A DNA stretch of 51,229 nucleotides from an uncultured Lachnospiraceae bacterium (GCA_902763335.1 CACWRR010000027.1:1-51229), one strand, 5' to 3'; positions 38,568 through 47,270 are shown, counted from the first letter of the stretch. Translations and numbers: made by a program. The notes: generated by a model not told the origin, from the letters alone.

Positions 38568-40775
38568 ATGAGCATATATGATACATTGAATGATATGCAG
38601 AAGGAAGCGGTTTTTCATACAGAGGGACCGCTCCTTATTTTGGCTGGAGCAGGTTCCGGCAAAACAAGAGTACTCACGCACAGAATAGCATATCTAATAG
38701 AAGAAAAAGGCGTGAATCCATGGAACATAATGGCAATAACATTTACCAATAAAGCAGCAGGTGAAATGAAAGAAAGAGTTGAAAATCTGGTAGGTTTCGG
38801 CTCGGAACAAATCTGGGTAAGTACATTTCATTCAACATGTGTGAGAATACTTAGGAGATATATAGACCGACTTGGTTATTCTAACAATTTTACCATATAT
38901 GACACCGACGATCAGAAGTCGGTTATGAGAGACGTATGTAAACGATTAAATATTGATACAAAATTATACAAAGAAAGAAACATTCTTTCGCAGATATCAA
39001 AAGCCAAAGATGAGTTTATGTCACCTGAGCAGTATAGCCTTGCGAATCAGGGAGACTTTAGCAAAAAGAGAATGACAGATGCGTATAAATCATATCAGGA
39101 ACAGTTAAAAAGCAATAATGCACTTGATTTTGACGATTTATTGTTTAAAACGGTTGAATTATTTACAAACAATCCGGACATATTAGAGCAGTACAGAAAC
39201 AGATTCAAATATATTATGGTTGACGAGTATCAGGATACCAATACAGTGCAGTTTAAATTTATCAGTCTGCTTGCAGGTGAACACAGGAATCTCTGCGTTG
39301 TCGGTGATGATGATCAGTCAATCTATAAATTCAGAGGAGCAAATATAAAGAATATCCTGAATTTTGAGAAAGTATTTTCGGATGCGAGAGTTATAAAACT
39401 TGAGCAGAATTACAGATCTACTCAGACTATATTGAATGCTGCAAATGAGGTTATAAAAAATAACACAGAACGAAAAGATAAAAAGCTGTGGACGGATCAC
39501 GGTGATGGAGAAAAGATTTCATTTAAAATGCTTGATAATGCACAGGAAGAGGCAATTCTTGTTGCGGATGAGATTGATAAATATGTAAAAGATAATCATG
39601 CATATAAAGATTGTGCATGCCTTTACAGAACCAATGCACAGTCGAGACTTCTTGAGGAAGCATTTATGAGAAAAAATATTCCATATAAAATAGTCGGCGG
39701 CGTGAACTTCTATCAGAGAAAAGAGATAAAAGATGTTCTTGCATATTTAAAGACTGTTGATAATGGAATGGATGATCTTGCAGTTAAACGAATAATAAAT
39801 ATTCCGAAACGTGGAATAGGAGCTACGACAATAGAAAAAATACAGACATTTGCAGACTATAACGGATGCAGTTTTTATGATGCCATAAAGGATGAATACT
39901 GCATTGCAAATATAGGACGTTCGGCTGAAAAGGTGAGAAATTTTGGAGGCTATATACAAACACTCAGAACCAAGAAAAATTATATTTCAGTTTCAGAACT
40001 TATAGAAGAGATTCTGGAAGATACAGGATATATAGCAGAACTTAAGGCTGAAAATACAGATGAAGCCTTAGACAGAATATCGAATATAGAAGAGCTTGTA
40101 TCTAAGTCTGCTGACTATGAACAGAAAGCGGAAGAACCGAATCTCAGCGGATTTTTGGAGGAAGTTGCACTGGTGGCAGATATAGACAGTCTGGATGAGA
40201 ACAGCGATTATGTTGTGCTTATGACAATTCACAGTGCAAAAGGACTGGAGTTCCCGAATGTTTTCTTATGCGGTATGGAGGACGGATTGTTTCCGGGATA
40301 TATGACGATTATGTCTGATGATCCTTCCGATATGGAAGAAGAGAGACGATTGTGTTATGTTGCCATTACCCGTGCCATGGAGAAACTTCATATATCAGCG
40401 GCAAAGCAGCGTATGATTCATGGAGAGACACAATATAACAGAGTGTCAAGATTTGTAAAGGAAATCCCAAAGGAATTGCTGGATACAGGAAGAATAACGG
40501 AAAATCCGATGCGTCAGAGAATCGTGAAGCCTACACAGACATCTTCTGCAAAGCCTATATTTAAGGCTAAAGCGTTTGAAGCGAATAAATTTAAAGTAAG
40601 TAAGGCAACAAACCTTGAATATACAAATGGTGACAGAGTGAAACACATAAAATTCGGCGAGGGAACGGTTGTTAACATAGCAGACGGAGGCAGAGATTAT
40701 GAAGTCACTGTGAACTTTGACAAGGTCGGAGTGAAGAAGATGTTTGCTTCATTTGCAAAACTTAAAAAAATATAA
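38568..40775 (+). CDS. pcrA: ATP-dependent DNA helicase PcrA/UvrD
   Basis: A 735-residue superfamily 1A 3'-5' helicase for repair and rolling-circle replication. Walker A LAGAGSGKTRVLTHR, motif II VDEYQDTN, motif III VGDDDQSIYKFRGA, motif IV QNYRST, and motifs V-VI TIHSAKGLEFPNVF and EERRLCYVAITRA are complete. A C-terminal Tudor-like segment (GDRVKHIKFGEGTVV) is the RNA polymerase-binding part. It appears cotranscribed with pspA and the SPFH gene. Confidence 0.96.
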   Translation: MSIYDTLNDMQKEAVFHTEGPLLILAGAGSGKTRVLTHRIAYLIEEKGVNPWNIMAITFTNKAAGEMKERVENLVGFGSEQIWVSTFHSTCVRILRRYIDRLGYSNNFTIYDTDDQKSVMRDVCKRLNIDTKLYKERNILSQISKAKDEFMSPEQYSLANQGDFSKKRMTDAYKSYQEQLKSNNALDFDDLLFKTVELFTNNPDILEQYRNRFKYIMVDEYQDTNTVQFKFISLLAGEHRNLCVVGDDDQSIYKFRGANIKNILNFEKVFSDARVIKLEQNYRSTQTILNAANEVIKNNTERKDKKLWTDHGDGEKISFKMLDNAQEEAILVADEIDKYVKDNHAYKDCACLYRTNAQSRLLEEAFMRKNIPYKIVGGVNFYQRKEIKDVLAYLKTVDNGMDDLAVKRIINIPKRGIGATTIEKIQTFADYNGCSFYDAIKDEYCIANIGRSAEKVRNFGGYIQTLRTKKNYISVSELIEEILEDTGYIAELKAENTDEALDRISNIEELVSKSADYEQKAEEPNLSGFLEEVALVADIDSLDENSDYVVLMTIHSAKGLEFPNVFLCGMEDGLFPGYMTIMSDDPSDMEEERRLCYVAITRAMEKLHISAAKQRMIHGETQYNRVSRFVKEIPKELLDTGRITENPMRQRIVKPTQTSSAKPIFKAKAFEANKFKVSKATNLEYTNGDRVKHIKFGEGTVVNIADGGRDYEVTVNFDKVGVKKMFASFAKLKKI

Positions 40776-40798
40776 AAATAGTAGTAAAAATTTTCACT

Positions 40799-40811
40799 AT
40801 GTGATATACTA
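40799..40811 (+). promoter_or_regulatory. Extended -10 promoter of the small acidic membrane protein gene
   Basis: ATGTGATATACTA, with TG-A-TATACT at 40802-40810, is identical to the purA promoter core. There is no good -35, as expected for an extended -10 site. Confidence 0.6.
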
Positions 40812-40846
40812 ATTTATATTAATTTGGAAGGAAGGAACGTGTAAAA

Positions 40847-41098
40847 ATGGATAGATTAGATAATTTAATAAGTCTTGAAAACAGAGAAAAACTTAATAAG
40901 TTACTTAGAAAACAGGAGAAGAAAGAAGAAAGCAAATGTAATGTGAAATGTATATTGGCTATAGTAGGTGCCGTTGTAGTGGCAGCACTTGCTATATACG
41001 GTTTATATAAGTATCTTAAGCCTGATTACATGGATGACTTTGAAGATGATTTCGAAGATGAATTTGATGACGAATTCTTCGATGAGGATGACGAATAA
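40847..41098 (+). CDS. Small membrane protein with a highly acidic tail, 83 aa
   Basis: An N-terminal charged helix (residues 1-30) is followed by one transmembrane segment (about 34-53) and a tail of nearly pure Asp, Glu and Phe (about 59-83, DDFEDDFEDEFDDEFF). No family is named with certainty. SD GGAAGG before ATG 40847; own promoter and terminator. Confidence 0.75.
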   Translation: MDRLDNLISLENREKLNKLLRKQEKKEESKCNVKCILAIVGAVVVAALAIYGLYKYLKPDYMDDFEDDFEDEFDDEFFDEDDE

Positions 41099-41114
41099 TA
41101 ACAGGTACACTATA

Positions 41115-41143
41115 AAGGCTGCCGCTTATAGCGACAGCTTTTT
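41115..41143 (+). terminator. Rho-independent terminator
   Basis: AAGGCTGCCGCT, TAT loop, AGCGACAGCTTTTT, with one wobble pair. Confidence 0.88.
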
Positions 41144-41180
41144 GTGTATACATTAATTACTTGAAATGGAGACTGACACG

Positions 41181-42563
41181 ATGAAGAAAGGTAATATATA
41201 CACAGGAACAGTTAGCGAGGTACAATTTCCAAACAAAGGAATTGTAGTATATACAGAGCAGACGCCGGAAGGTGTCAGTGAGAAATACAGGGTGGCTGTA
41301 AAAGGAGCAGTTCCCGGACAGGAGATAGAATTTCGACTCACGAAAAAGAGAAAAGGTAAATGTGAAGGCAGAATTATAAATGTCATAACAAAATCAGAAA
41401 TTGAAAACAGGGAGGCACCCTGTCCACAGTACGGAAAATGTGGCGGATGCTGTTATCAACAGCTAGGATATGAAGAGCAGTTAAGACTCAAATCTGATAT
41501 TGTAAAAAAGCTGGTTGATGGTGTTGTGAGTGATTATGAATATGAGGGAATAATAGCAAGTCCGGATGAATTTGGCTACAGAAATAAAATGGAGTATTCT
41601 TTTGGAGATGAGTTTAAGGATGGCCCTCTTGCACTCGGGCTGCATAAAAAGGACAGCTTTTATGATATCGTTACAACAGATGAATGTATGATTGTAAATC
41701 AGGATTATAACGAAGTTCTGAAGACAGTTATCGGATTTTTTAAAGGCATGAATCTGAAATATTTTCACAAGATAACCCACAAGGGATATCTGAGACATCT
41801 GTTGGTAAGACGTGCTGCCACAACAGGAGAGATGACAGTTAATCTGGTGACAACGACTCAGGAGAATGTGGATTTGTCCCCGCTTGTTGAAGCGTTATTA
41901 AATCTTAAGCTTCAGGGAAAAATAGTTGGAATATCCCATATATTCAATGACGAGGTATCTGATGCTGTTAAATGTGACAGAATGGAGCAGCTGTACGGAC
42001 GTGATTATATAAACGAGGAGATATTGGGACTGAAATTTAAGGTGTCAACATTTTCATTTTTCCAGACGAACTCATATGGAGCAGAGAAATTGTATGGAAA
42101 GGTAAGGGAATATATAGGTGACACTAACAATAAGGTAGTGTTTGACCTGTACAGTGGAACAGGAACAATAGCACAGATGATGGCACCGGTGGCAGACAGT
42201 GTGGTAGGTGTTGAGATAGTAAAAGAGGCTGTAGAAGCAGCGAAGGAAAACGCAAAGTTAAATAATCTTGACAATTGCAGCTTTATTGCGGGAGATGTGC
42301 TTAAGGTACTTGATGAGATAGAAGAAAAGCCGGACCTTATCATACTCGACCCGCCGCGTGACGGAATACATCCTAAGGCATTACAGAAAATTATCGATTA
42401 TGGTGTAAATAAGATGGTGTATGTTTCATGTAAGCCGACAAGCCTTGCAAGAGATCTCGTTGTGTTACAGGAGAGAGGATATAAGGTTGAAAAGGTGTGT
42501 GCGGTGGATATGTTCCCGCAGACGGCAAATGTAGAGACGGTAGCCAAATTATCCCTCAAATAA
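41181..42563 (+). CDS. rlmD: 23S rRNA (uracil-5-)-methyltransferase, RlmD/RumA family
   Basis: 460 residues from ATG 41181 (GGAG nine bases upstream; ATG 41166 overlaps the SD). An N-terminal TRAM domain is followed by a cluster motif CPQYGKCGGC, the SAM domain FDLYSGTGTIAQMMAP, LDPPRDG, and the catalytic Cys in YVSCKPTSLARD. It methylates C5 of a uracil in 23S rRNA. RlmD versus RlmCD specificity cannot be told from sequence alone. In-frame codons continue past its stop and may be a relic. Confidence 0.93.
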   Translation: MKKGNIYTGTVSEVQFPNKGIVVYTEQTPEGVSEKYRVAVKGAVPGQEIEFRLTKKRKGKCEGRIINVITKSEIENREAPCPQYGKCGGCCYQQLGYEEQLRLKSDIVKKLVDGVVSDYEYEGIIASPDEFGYRNKMEYSFGDEFKDGPLALGLHKKDSFYDIVTTDECMIVNQDYNEVLKTVIGFFKGMNLKYFHKITHKGYLRHLLVRRAATTGEMTVNLVTTTQENVDLSPLVEALLNLKLQGKIVGISHIFNDEVSDAVKCDRMEQLYGRDYINEEILGLKFKVSTFSFFQTNSYGAEKLYGKVREYIGDTNNKVVFDLYSGTGTIAQMMAPVADSVVGVEIVKEAVEAAKENAKLNNLDNCSFIAGDVLKVLDEIEEKPDLIILDPPRDGIHPKALQKIIDYGVNKMVYVSCKPTSLARDLVVLQERGYKVEKVCAVDMFPQTANVETVAKLSLK

Positions 42564-42703
42564 GATATAATTAAGGTTGAGGGTGAGATGGAGCCAGATG
42601 AAGAGGGTAATTACACACATCACAAGAAAAGACTACTTATTTAAAGATTAAGGAATATGTGAGGGAAATGATAAGGTATGAAAGTAATTATCATCAAAAC
42701 TGA
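42564..42703 (+). other. Possible decayed coding relic after rlmD
   Basis: In frame with rlmD past its stop, the bases read DIIKVEGEMEPDEEGNYTHH and on to TAA 42642; a neighbouring frame then reads IKEYVREMIRYESNYHQN to 42703. Some clostridial RlmD relatives carry a C-terminal extension containing an IKEYV-like helix, so this may be its remains. The link is weak. Confidence 0.25.
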
Positions 42704-42712
42704 GTAAACCTG

Positions 42713-42742
42713 TTGCTATTACGGATAAATATGTGATAGAAT
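42713..42742 (+). promoter_or_regulatory. Purine permease promoter
   Basis: TTGCTA (42713-42718), 18 bp, TAGAAT (42737-42742) preceded by TGA, an extended -10. I looked for a purine riboswitch before this gene and do not see one. Confidence 0.55.
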
Positions 42743-42775
42743 GCAATATGTATTTTATAATCCAAGGAGGAAGAG

Positions 42776-44203
42776 ATGGAAAACCTATTTAAACTCAAAG
42801 AGAATGGTACCACAGTCCGTACCGAAATAGTAGCAGGTCTTACAACATTCATGACAATGGCATATATCATTGCATTGAATCCTAATCTGCTTACAGGTTT
42901 TGGCACTAATGGTGGAACTAAATTATGGAACGGTGTGTTCCTTGCAACATGTATTGCTTCGGCAATCGGTATGTTTGCTATGGCATTCCTTGCCAACAAA
43001 CCTTTTGCTCTTGCACCGGGCATGGGTCTTAACAGCTTTTTTGCTGTTGTTATAGGAAATATAGTTTCGATTACAGGATTATCATATACTGCTTCTTTTC
43101 AGGCAGGACTTTGTATTATCCTTATAGAAGGTATTGTATTTCTTATTCTCTCAGTACTTAATATACGAGAGAAAATTGTTCAGGCGATTCCTTTAGGAGT
43201 AAGACTCGGTATTGCACCGGCAATTGGTCTTATGCTTATGAACATTGGTTTAGGTTCTAATGCAGGCGTTTACAGTGAAGAAGGCGGTCCTTTCTATGTG
43301 ATGAAAGATTTCTTTGGTGCATTAACACCGGGACTTGCAAAAGATACAATGGGTTCAGGTTACTCAGCAATGGTACTTGCTGTTGTGACAATGCTTATCG
43401 GTCTTTTTGTAATAATTATTCTTGACAGCAAGAAAGTAAAAGGATCAGTTTTACTTGGAATGCTTGTATCATGTGTTATATATTGGGCAGGAGAAGCAAT
43501 TTTTCTTGACACAAATCCGTTTGCGTCATTAAAGACAGCTTCATTTATACCGCCTTTTAAGGACATGGTTGACACAACATTATTTAAATTTAATTTTAAA
43601 GGATTCATTGAGATTGGCTGGTTTACAGCTGTTACACTGGTAATCACATTCTGTATTATCGATATGTTTGATACAATCGGTACACTTGTGGGTACTGCTT
43701 CAAGAGCAGGCATGGTAGATGAGAATGGTGAAATGCCGAATATGAAACAGGCATTAATCTCAGATGCCATCGGTACAGTTGCAGGATCTGTTACAGGAAC
43801 TTCAACAGTTACAACATTCGTTGAATCTGCATCAGGTGTTGAGGCAGGTGGACGTACAGGACTTACAGCATTAGTTACAGGTGTGCTTTTCCTTGCATGT
43901 ATGTTTATTGCACCGATAGCAGCCATTATTCCGGCACCGGCTACATCAGCAGCACTTATATATGTTGGAATCCTTATGATTAGCGGTCTTAAAAAGATTG
44001 ACTTTGACGATATGTGTCAGACAGTGCCTGTTGCACTTATGTTGATTGCGATGCCTATATCAGGTTCTATAGGACATGGTATCGGTTTGGGATTAATTTC
44101 ATATACGGTTATCAAGGTATTCACAGGTAAGGCTAAGGATGTTTCAATACTTACTTATGTTATATCAGCTATATTCCTTGTGAAATTCTTCTTTGTAGTA
44201 TAG
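42776..44203 (+). CDS. NCS2/AzgA-family purine permease
   Basis: 475 residues with 12 or more hydrophobic segments: a proton-coupled importer of adenine, guanine or hypoxanthine in the cell membrane. Family features: TEIVAGLTTFMTMAYIIALN near the N-terminus, FALAPGMGLNSFF, and TSTVTTFVESASGVEAGGRT. SD CCAAGGAGGA before ATG 42776. It complements the purine synthesis genes at 15-19 kb, but is unlinked to them. Confidence 0.93.
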   Translation: MENLFKLKENGTTVRTEIVAGLTTFMTMAYIIALNPNLLTGFGTNGGTKLWNGVFLATCIASAIGMFAMAFLANKPFALAPGMGLNSFFAVVIGNIVSITGLSYTASFQAGLCIILIEGIVFLILSVLNIREKIVQAIPLGVRLGIAPAIGLMLMNIGLGSNAGVYSEEGGPFYVMKDFFGALTPGLAKDTMGSGYSAMVLAVVTMLIGLFVIIILDSKKVKGSVLLGMLVSCVIYWAGEAIFLDTNPFASLKTASFIPPFKDMVDTTLFKFNFKGFIEIGWFTAVTLVITFCIIDMFDTIGTLVGTASRAGMVDENGEMPNMKQALISDAIGTVAGSVTGTSTVTTFVESASGVEAGGRTGLTALVTGVLFLACMFIAPIAAIIPAPATSAALIYVGILMISGLKKIDFDDMCQTVPVALMLIAMPISGSIGHGIGLGLISYTVIKVFTGKAKDVSILTYVISAIFLVKFFFVV

Positions 44204-44232
44204 TATGAAATATCATGCTGATGCATGAGATT

Positions 44233-44278
44233 AAAAAAATAAGATTGTCGTATCATTTAGACATTCTTATTTTTTTAT
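44233..44278. terminator. Bidirectional terminator
   Basis: AAAAAAATAAGATTGTC and GACATTCTTATTTTTTT pair with one mismatch, between the permease and the convergent regulator gene. Confidence 0.8.
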
Positions 44279-44282
44279 GCTT

Positions 44283-45059
44283 TTAAATGTTGTCAGATAA
44301 CTGGTTTCTATAGTAATGTATAAATTCCATTACCGTAGGTGCTCCTTTATCCGGACGTATTCTGTTTGTATAATATTTTTCAAGTGTTGATATGCTTGAT
44401 ACCGCCCATGTTTTATTAATTGCGGTCTGCATTGAACGTTGTATGCTCTGAATGGATTTGTGGTATTTGCCTGAAAGAATATTAAATACATTGCTTGTGT
44501 TATCTTCAAGAAGAATAAGAATTCCTTCATACAGATATGTATAGCCTATTAATTTAGGACTCACACCGAGTCTGTTAAGTTCATTTTTAACTGCAAGAGA
44601 AAGCTTCTTTTTATGTTCAATCTCAGGAACTTCTGCACATTCATCCGGTTTATGATTGTTCACTATGAAATCTTTAGTTATATCAAGAAAGTCTATGACA
44701 GACTGTTCTGAATATCCTTTTTGATGCTTATACATAATATAGTCAACACCGAGAGATCTTGTAAGCTCATGAATAGATGTACTCGGATTGTTGGTAGTCA
44801 CTATTATAAACGGAAATACTGAAGGATTGAGGGCTTTTAAGTCTTTTAGAAAAGATATTCCGTCGCCTTCACCATACATGAGTTCAAGGTCAAGTATGAC
44901 AACATTCGGGCGACAGTTCGTAATACATTTAAGCCCTTCAGTTGAACTGCCGGTGATACCTGCTATATACATTGATTCGTTTGCATCTATACATTTTTCA
45001 AGTCTGGCGCATGCATCATTATCATCTTCTATAATCAAAATATAAAGTTTATTATCCAT
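44283..45059 (-). CDS. Response regulator with receiver domain and Spo0A-type C-terminal DNA-binding domain
   Basis: 258 residues. The receiver (about 1-130) has the acidic pair IIEDDND, phospho-Asp in VVILDLELM, the Thr in IVTTNN and the Lys in IMYKHQKG. Residues about 152-256 align with the Spo0A effector domain: LGVSPKLIGYTYLYEGI, YHKSIQSIQRSMQTAINKTW, and a late PTVMEFIHYY. It is more divergent than Spo0A itself and is not the canonical spo0A context (no spoIVB). Its kinase partner is probably the gene upstream at 45329. It has its own promoter with phased repeats. Confidence 0.9.
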   Translation of the reverse strand: MDNKLYILIIEDDNDACARLEKCIDANESMYIAGITGSSTEGLKCITNCRPNVVILDLELMYGEGDGISFLKDLKALNPSVFPFIIVTTNNPSTSIHELTRSLGVDYIMYKHQKGYSEQSVIDFLDITKDFIVNNHKPDECAEVPEIEHKKKLSLAVKNELNRLGVSPKLIGYTYLYEGILILLEDNTSNVFNILSGKYHKSIQSIQRSMQTAINKTWAVSSISTLEKYYTNRIRPDKGAPTVMEFIHYYRNQLSDNI

Positions 45060-45111
45060 AAATATCCCTGCCTAATATATTTGAAAAAATTTGTTTTGTC
45101 CATATATGCGT

Positions 45112-45168
45112 ATTATAACATAAATAAACACAAAAACAACATAAAACAACAAAAATCAACACAAAATG
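45112..45168 (-). promoter_or_regulatory. Regulator promoter with five helically phased decamer repeats
   Basis: On the minus strand a TATAAT lies at 45112-45117. Immediately upstream (plus-strand 45116-45168) five copies of YAACAnAAAA begin at 45116, 45126, 45137, 45147 and 45157, i.e. every 10-11 bases. The A-tracts are in phase with the helix, so the DNA should be curved; alternatively the copies are operator sites. Confidence 0.65.
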
Positions 45169-45261
45169 TATACTGATATTGAATTGAAATTTGAAAACCC
45201 AGTGTTTAAACTATTGGCAACGGTGGAATAAGTAAATATGAGAAATGAAGGATAGAATAAA

Positions 45262-45315
45262 AAAAGAGCGTTATACAAAAGATTTGGTTAAAAATCAATT
45301 GTATAATGCTCTTTT
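45262..45315 (-). terminator. Terminator after the sensor kinase gene
   Basis: AAAAGAGCATTATACAA and TTGTATAACGCTCTTTT (minus strand) form a 17-bp stem with one mismatch, then T-run TTTTATTC. It separates the kinase and regulator transcripts. Confidence 0.85.
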
Positions 45316-45328
45316 AAAATATGAAGTT

Positions 45329-46765
45329 TTAGATAAGTTTAAATAAAGATGACTTGAGTATATGCCTGTCTGATTTGCATCTTGTTGATTTGAGCATATA
45401 TTCGTCTGAATAATCAAATATAATGGAGACTTTTTTTGTGAAAGATTTGTTTTCAATATCGAATTCTTCTATAAGAAAGCTTCCATTATATTTTTTAAGT
45501 ATTTCGTAGGTTGTATACAGTCCGATACCGCTTCCGCCTTCATTCTCGTGGGTTGTATATCTTTTGTGTCCCCAATTTGCAAGCACATTTATATCAAATG
45601 CCGGACCGCTGTCATACACATTTATGGTGAGACAGGACGATGTATCAAAGTTTACCATAACATTTTTGATGTCAGATGATTCAGTCGCGATTATTGCATT
45701 TTCGGTTATATCTGCAAGGATGGTAGACAGTTCATCTTCAGTCACAGGATTACCAATCCATTCGGTTATATTGCGGTCTGCAATTACATTAAAATTTATC
45801 CCGTCCCGGCATGCACGCTGATGCATATAGCCAAACAGAGAATCAATGGCGAGATTTCCGGTTGTGGATATGTATTTTTCGCTTGTTTCAAGTCTGTTAA
45901 GTATTCCTGTACGTTCTGAACTTATGTCTTTAAGTCTGTCAAGAAGTTTCTCTTTATCTCGGCTGTCGGGATTATTAATCATATTTTCAACAGCAAGCTC
46001 CATTGCAGGCAGAAGTTTATTATCTTTATGTATCAGTGAAGAGAGGTGTTTCACTTCATTTTCAAGCTGATTGATTTTAATATCCTTATCCTGAAGCTGA
46101 ATTACATACTCCTGAAATTCTCTTGAACGGATTCTGTCCATGTATTCGCGGGTTGTGTAAGACTGCCACCAGCTCAGCATGAATATGGCACAGATAAGTA
46201 AAAATGAAAGTGGAACAATGTGAATGAGAGTTCCTTCATTTTTAGCATTTAACAGCATTGCGGCGAGAATCACAAGAATACCGATAACGGTAAATGGCGT
46301 GCTGTAAAATGGTTTGTTTATAAATGAAAGTCCGTTTTTGAACCTGTTAAATCTGAAAGGTATGGTGCATACGGCAAATTGTATAAACATGCCTATAAAC
46401 TGTAGCAGTGTAGGATTAAAAAATGAGTCTAATACTATGTAATTAAATGTTACTAACGGAACTGACACAATGGAAAACACAATATAACTGTAGCTGAATG
46501 AAATTAATACAGTATTGAATGATAGGGAAAAATCCTTTGAATAATATCTGGTTAAAAACAGGGTTATCATTACAATCATAAAAATAAATTCAAAGTAATC
46601 AATATCTTTAAGCAGCAGATATGATAGCACAGCAAGGGTAGTAGAAAATACGGAACAGATTATATAATATGATTTTTGTGATTTTGGTCTGACGTTGAGA
46701 ATCATTCTGTATGTATATATGCTGCAAATGATAAGCGAAAAGTATCTTGTAATATTTCTTAACAT
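45329..46765 (-). CDS. AgrC-like GHKL sensor histidine kinase
   Basis: 478 residues. Six or seven transmembrane segments fill residues about 4-200. A coiled coil (about 205-245) leads to the phospho-His region LSSLIHKDNKLLPAME and a GHKL ATPase domain with the N box DITENAIIAT, the D box VYDSGPAFD and the G box GGSGIGLYTTYEIL. This architecture is that of peptide-sensing kinases such as AgrC. SD AAAGGAC before the ATG at 46763-46765. A 14-codon peptide gene is divergent 111 bp away, and a Spo0A-type regulator gene lies downstream. Confidence 0.92.
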   Translation of the reverse strand: MLRNITRYFSLIICSIYTYRMILNVRPKSQKSYYIICSVFSTTLAVLSYLLLKDIDYFEFIFMIVMITLFLTRYYSKDFSLSFNTVLISFSYSYIVFSIVSVPLVTFNYIVLDSFFNPTLLQFIGMFIQFAVCTIPFRFNRFKNGLSFINKPFYSTPFTVIGILVILAAMLLNAKNEGTLIHIVPLSFLLICAIFMLSWWQSYTTREYMDRIRSREFQEYVIQLQDKDIKINQLENEVKHLSSLIHKDNKLLPAMELAVENMINNPDSRDKEKLLDRLKDISSERTGILNRLETSEKYISTTGNLAIDSLFGYMHQRACRDGINFNVIADRNITEWIGNPVTEDELSTILADITENAIIATESSDIKNVMVNFDTSSCLTINVYDSGPAFDINVLANWGHKRYTTHENEGGSGIGLYTTYEILKKYNGSFLIEEFDIENKSFTKKVSIIFDYSDEYMLKSTRCKSDRHILKSSLFKLI

Positions 46766-46876
46766 AAATAGTCCTTTCTATTACTTTATCAACTAAAACA
46801 GCATACCCATAAGTAAGTTAAAAATCCTTCAGAAAAGCCTATCCTTTAAGCATCAAATATAAAGGAGTGAGCCGGA

Positions 46877-46921
46877 ATGTCAGGATTATGGGAAGCTATT
46901 TTAAAGTATTTTTCAAAATAA
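46877..46921 (+). CDS. 14-residue peptide gene, candidate signal for the adjacent kinase
   Basis: ATG 46877 to TAA 46919-46921 encodes MSGLWEAILKYFSK. A strong SD (AAAGGAGTGAG, 46861-46871) sits at ideal distance. The peptide would be amphipathic as a helix (Leu, Trp, Ile, Leu, Tyr, Phe on one face) with net positive charge. A strong terminator follows 30 bases later, so this is a compact independent unit. It has no leader sequence and no Cys, unlike AgrD. It is divergent from an AgrC-like kinase gene. A PSM-like, toxin or export-free signalling role is possible; signalling is inferred from context. Confidence 0.6.
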   Translation: MSGLWEAILKYFSK

Positions 46922-46951
46922 TTATTTAGGCTGATTAATACACTGTATGTA

Positions 46952-47002
46952 AAAGAGAAATGTGGAAAATCATTATTGCAATGAATTTTCACATTTCTTT
47001 TT
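46952..47002 (+). terminator. Terminator of the peptide transcript
   Basis: AAAGAGAAATGTG (46952-46964) pairs with CACATTTCTTTTT (46990-47002); an inner AAAATCATT/AATGAATTTT block extends it, and T5 ends it. Confidence 0.8.
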
Positions 47003-47016
47003 GTTATTTTATCAGT

Positions 47017-47270
47017 TTAAAAAGATTTTGCAAGGTCTTCTTCTACGGTAGAAATTTTTCTTATTCCGTAGTTTTCTATAAGAATATTCAGAACGTTTTC
47101 TGGTATAAATGCCGGCATCGGGAAGGCGGGGAAATTCCTTCTATATCTCCTGAATTTAAATCATTCAGTCTGTATTTTCCGCATGCGAGAATAGTGATAA
47201 TTGCATCATCAGGTACAGATTTTGCAAATTCGGTATAATAGCTTCTGCCCGGGGCAGCACCGTCACAGCC
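47017..47270 (-). pseudogene. hcp: Relic of hydroxylamine reductase/hybrid-cluster protein
   Basis: On the minus strand the bases read [18 protein letters not shown], then [19 protein letters not shown] and GDIEGIS, all near-C-terminal Hcp sequence. After a frame change and a loss of about 75 residues comes [18 protein letters not shown] and VEEDLAKSF with a stop at 47017-47019. A stop codon precedes the first block, and the other 400 or so residues of Hcp are absent. It is clearly a decayed fragment. Confidence 0.88.

Noticed and set aside
45061-46765. Kinase and regulator as one operon
   Set aside because: A strong terminator (45262-45315) and a separate promoter lie between the two genes, so separate transcripts are more likely.
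46766-46960. Standard agr-type autoinducer locus
   Set aside because: No AgrB-like protease gene is nearby, and the small peptide has no Cys or leader for thiolactone formation.
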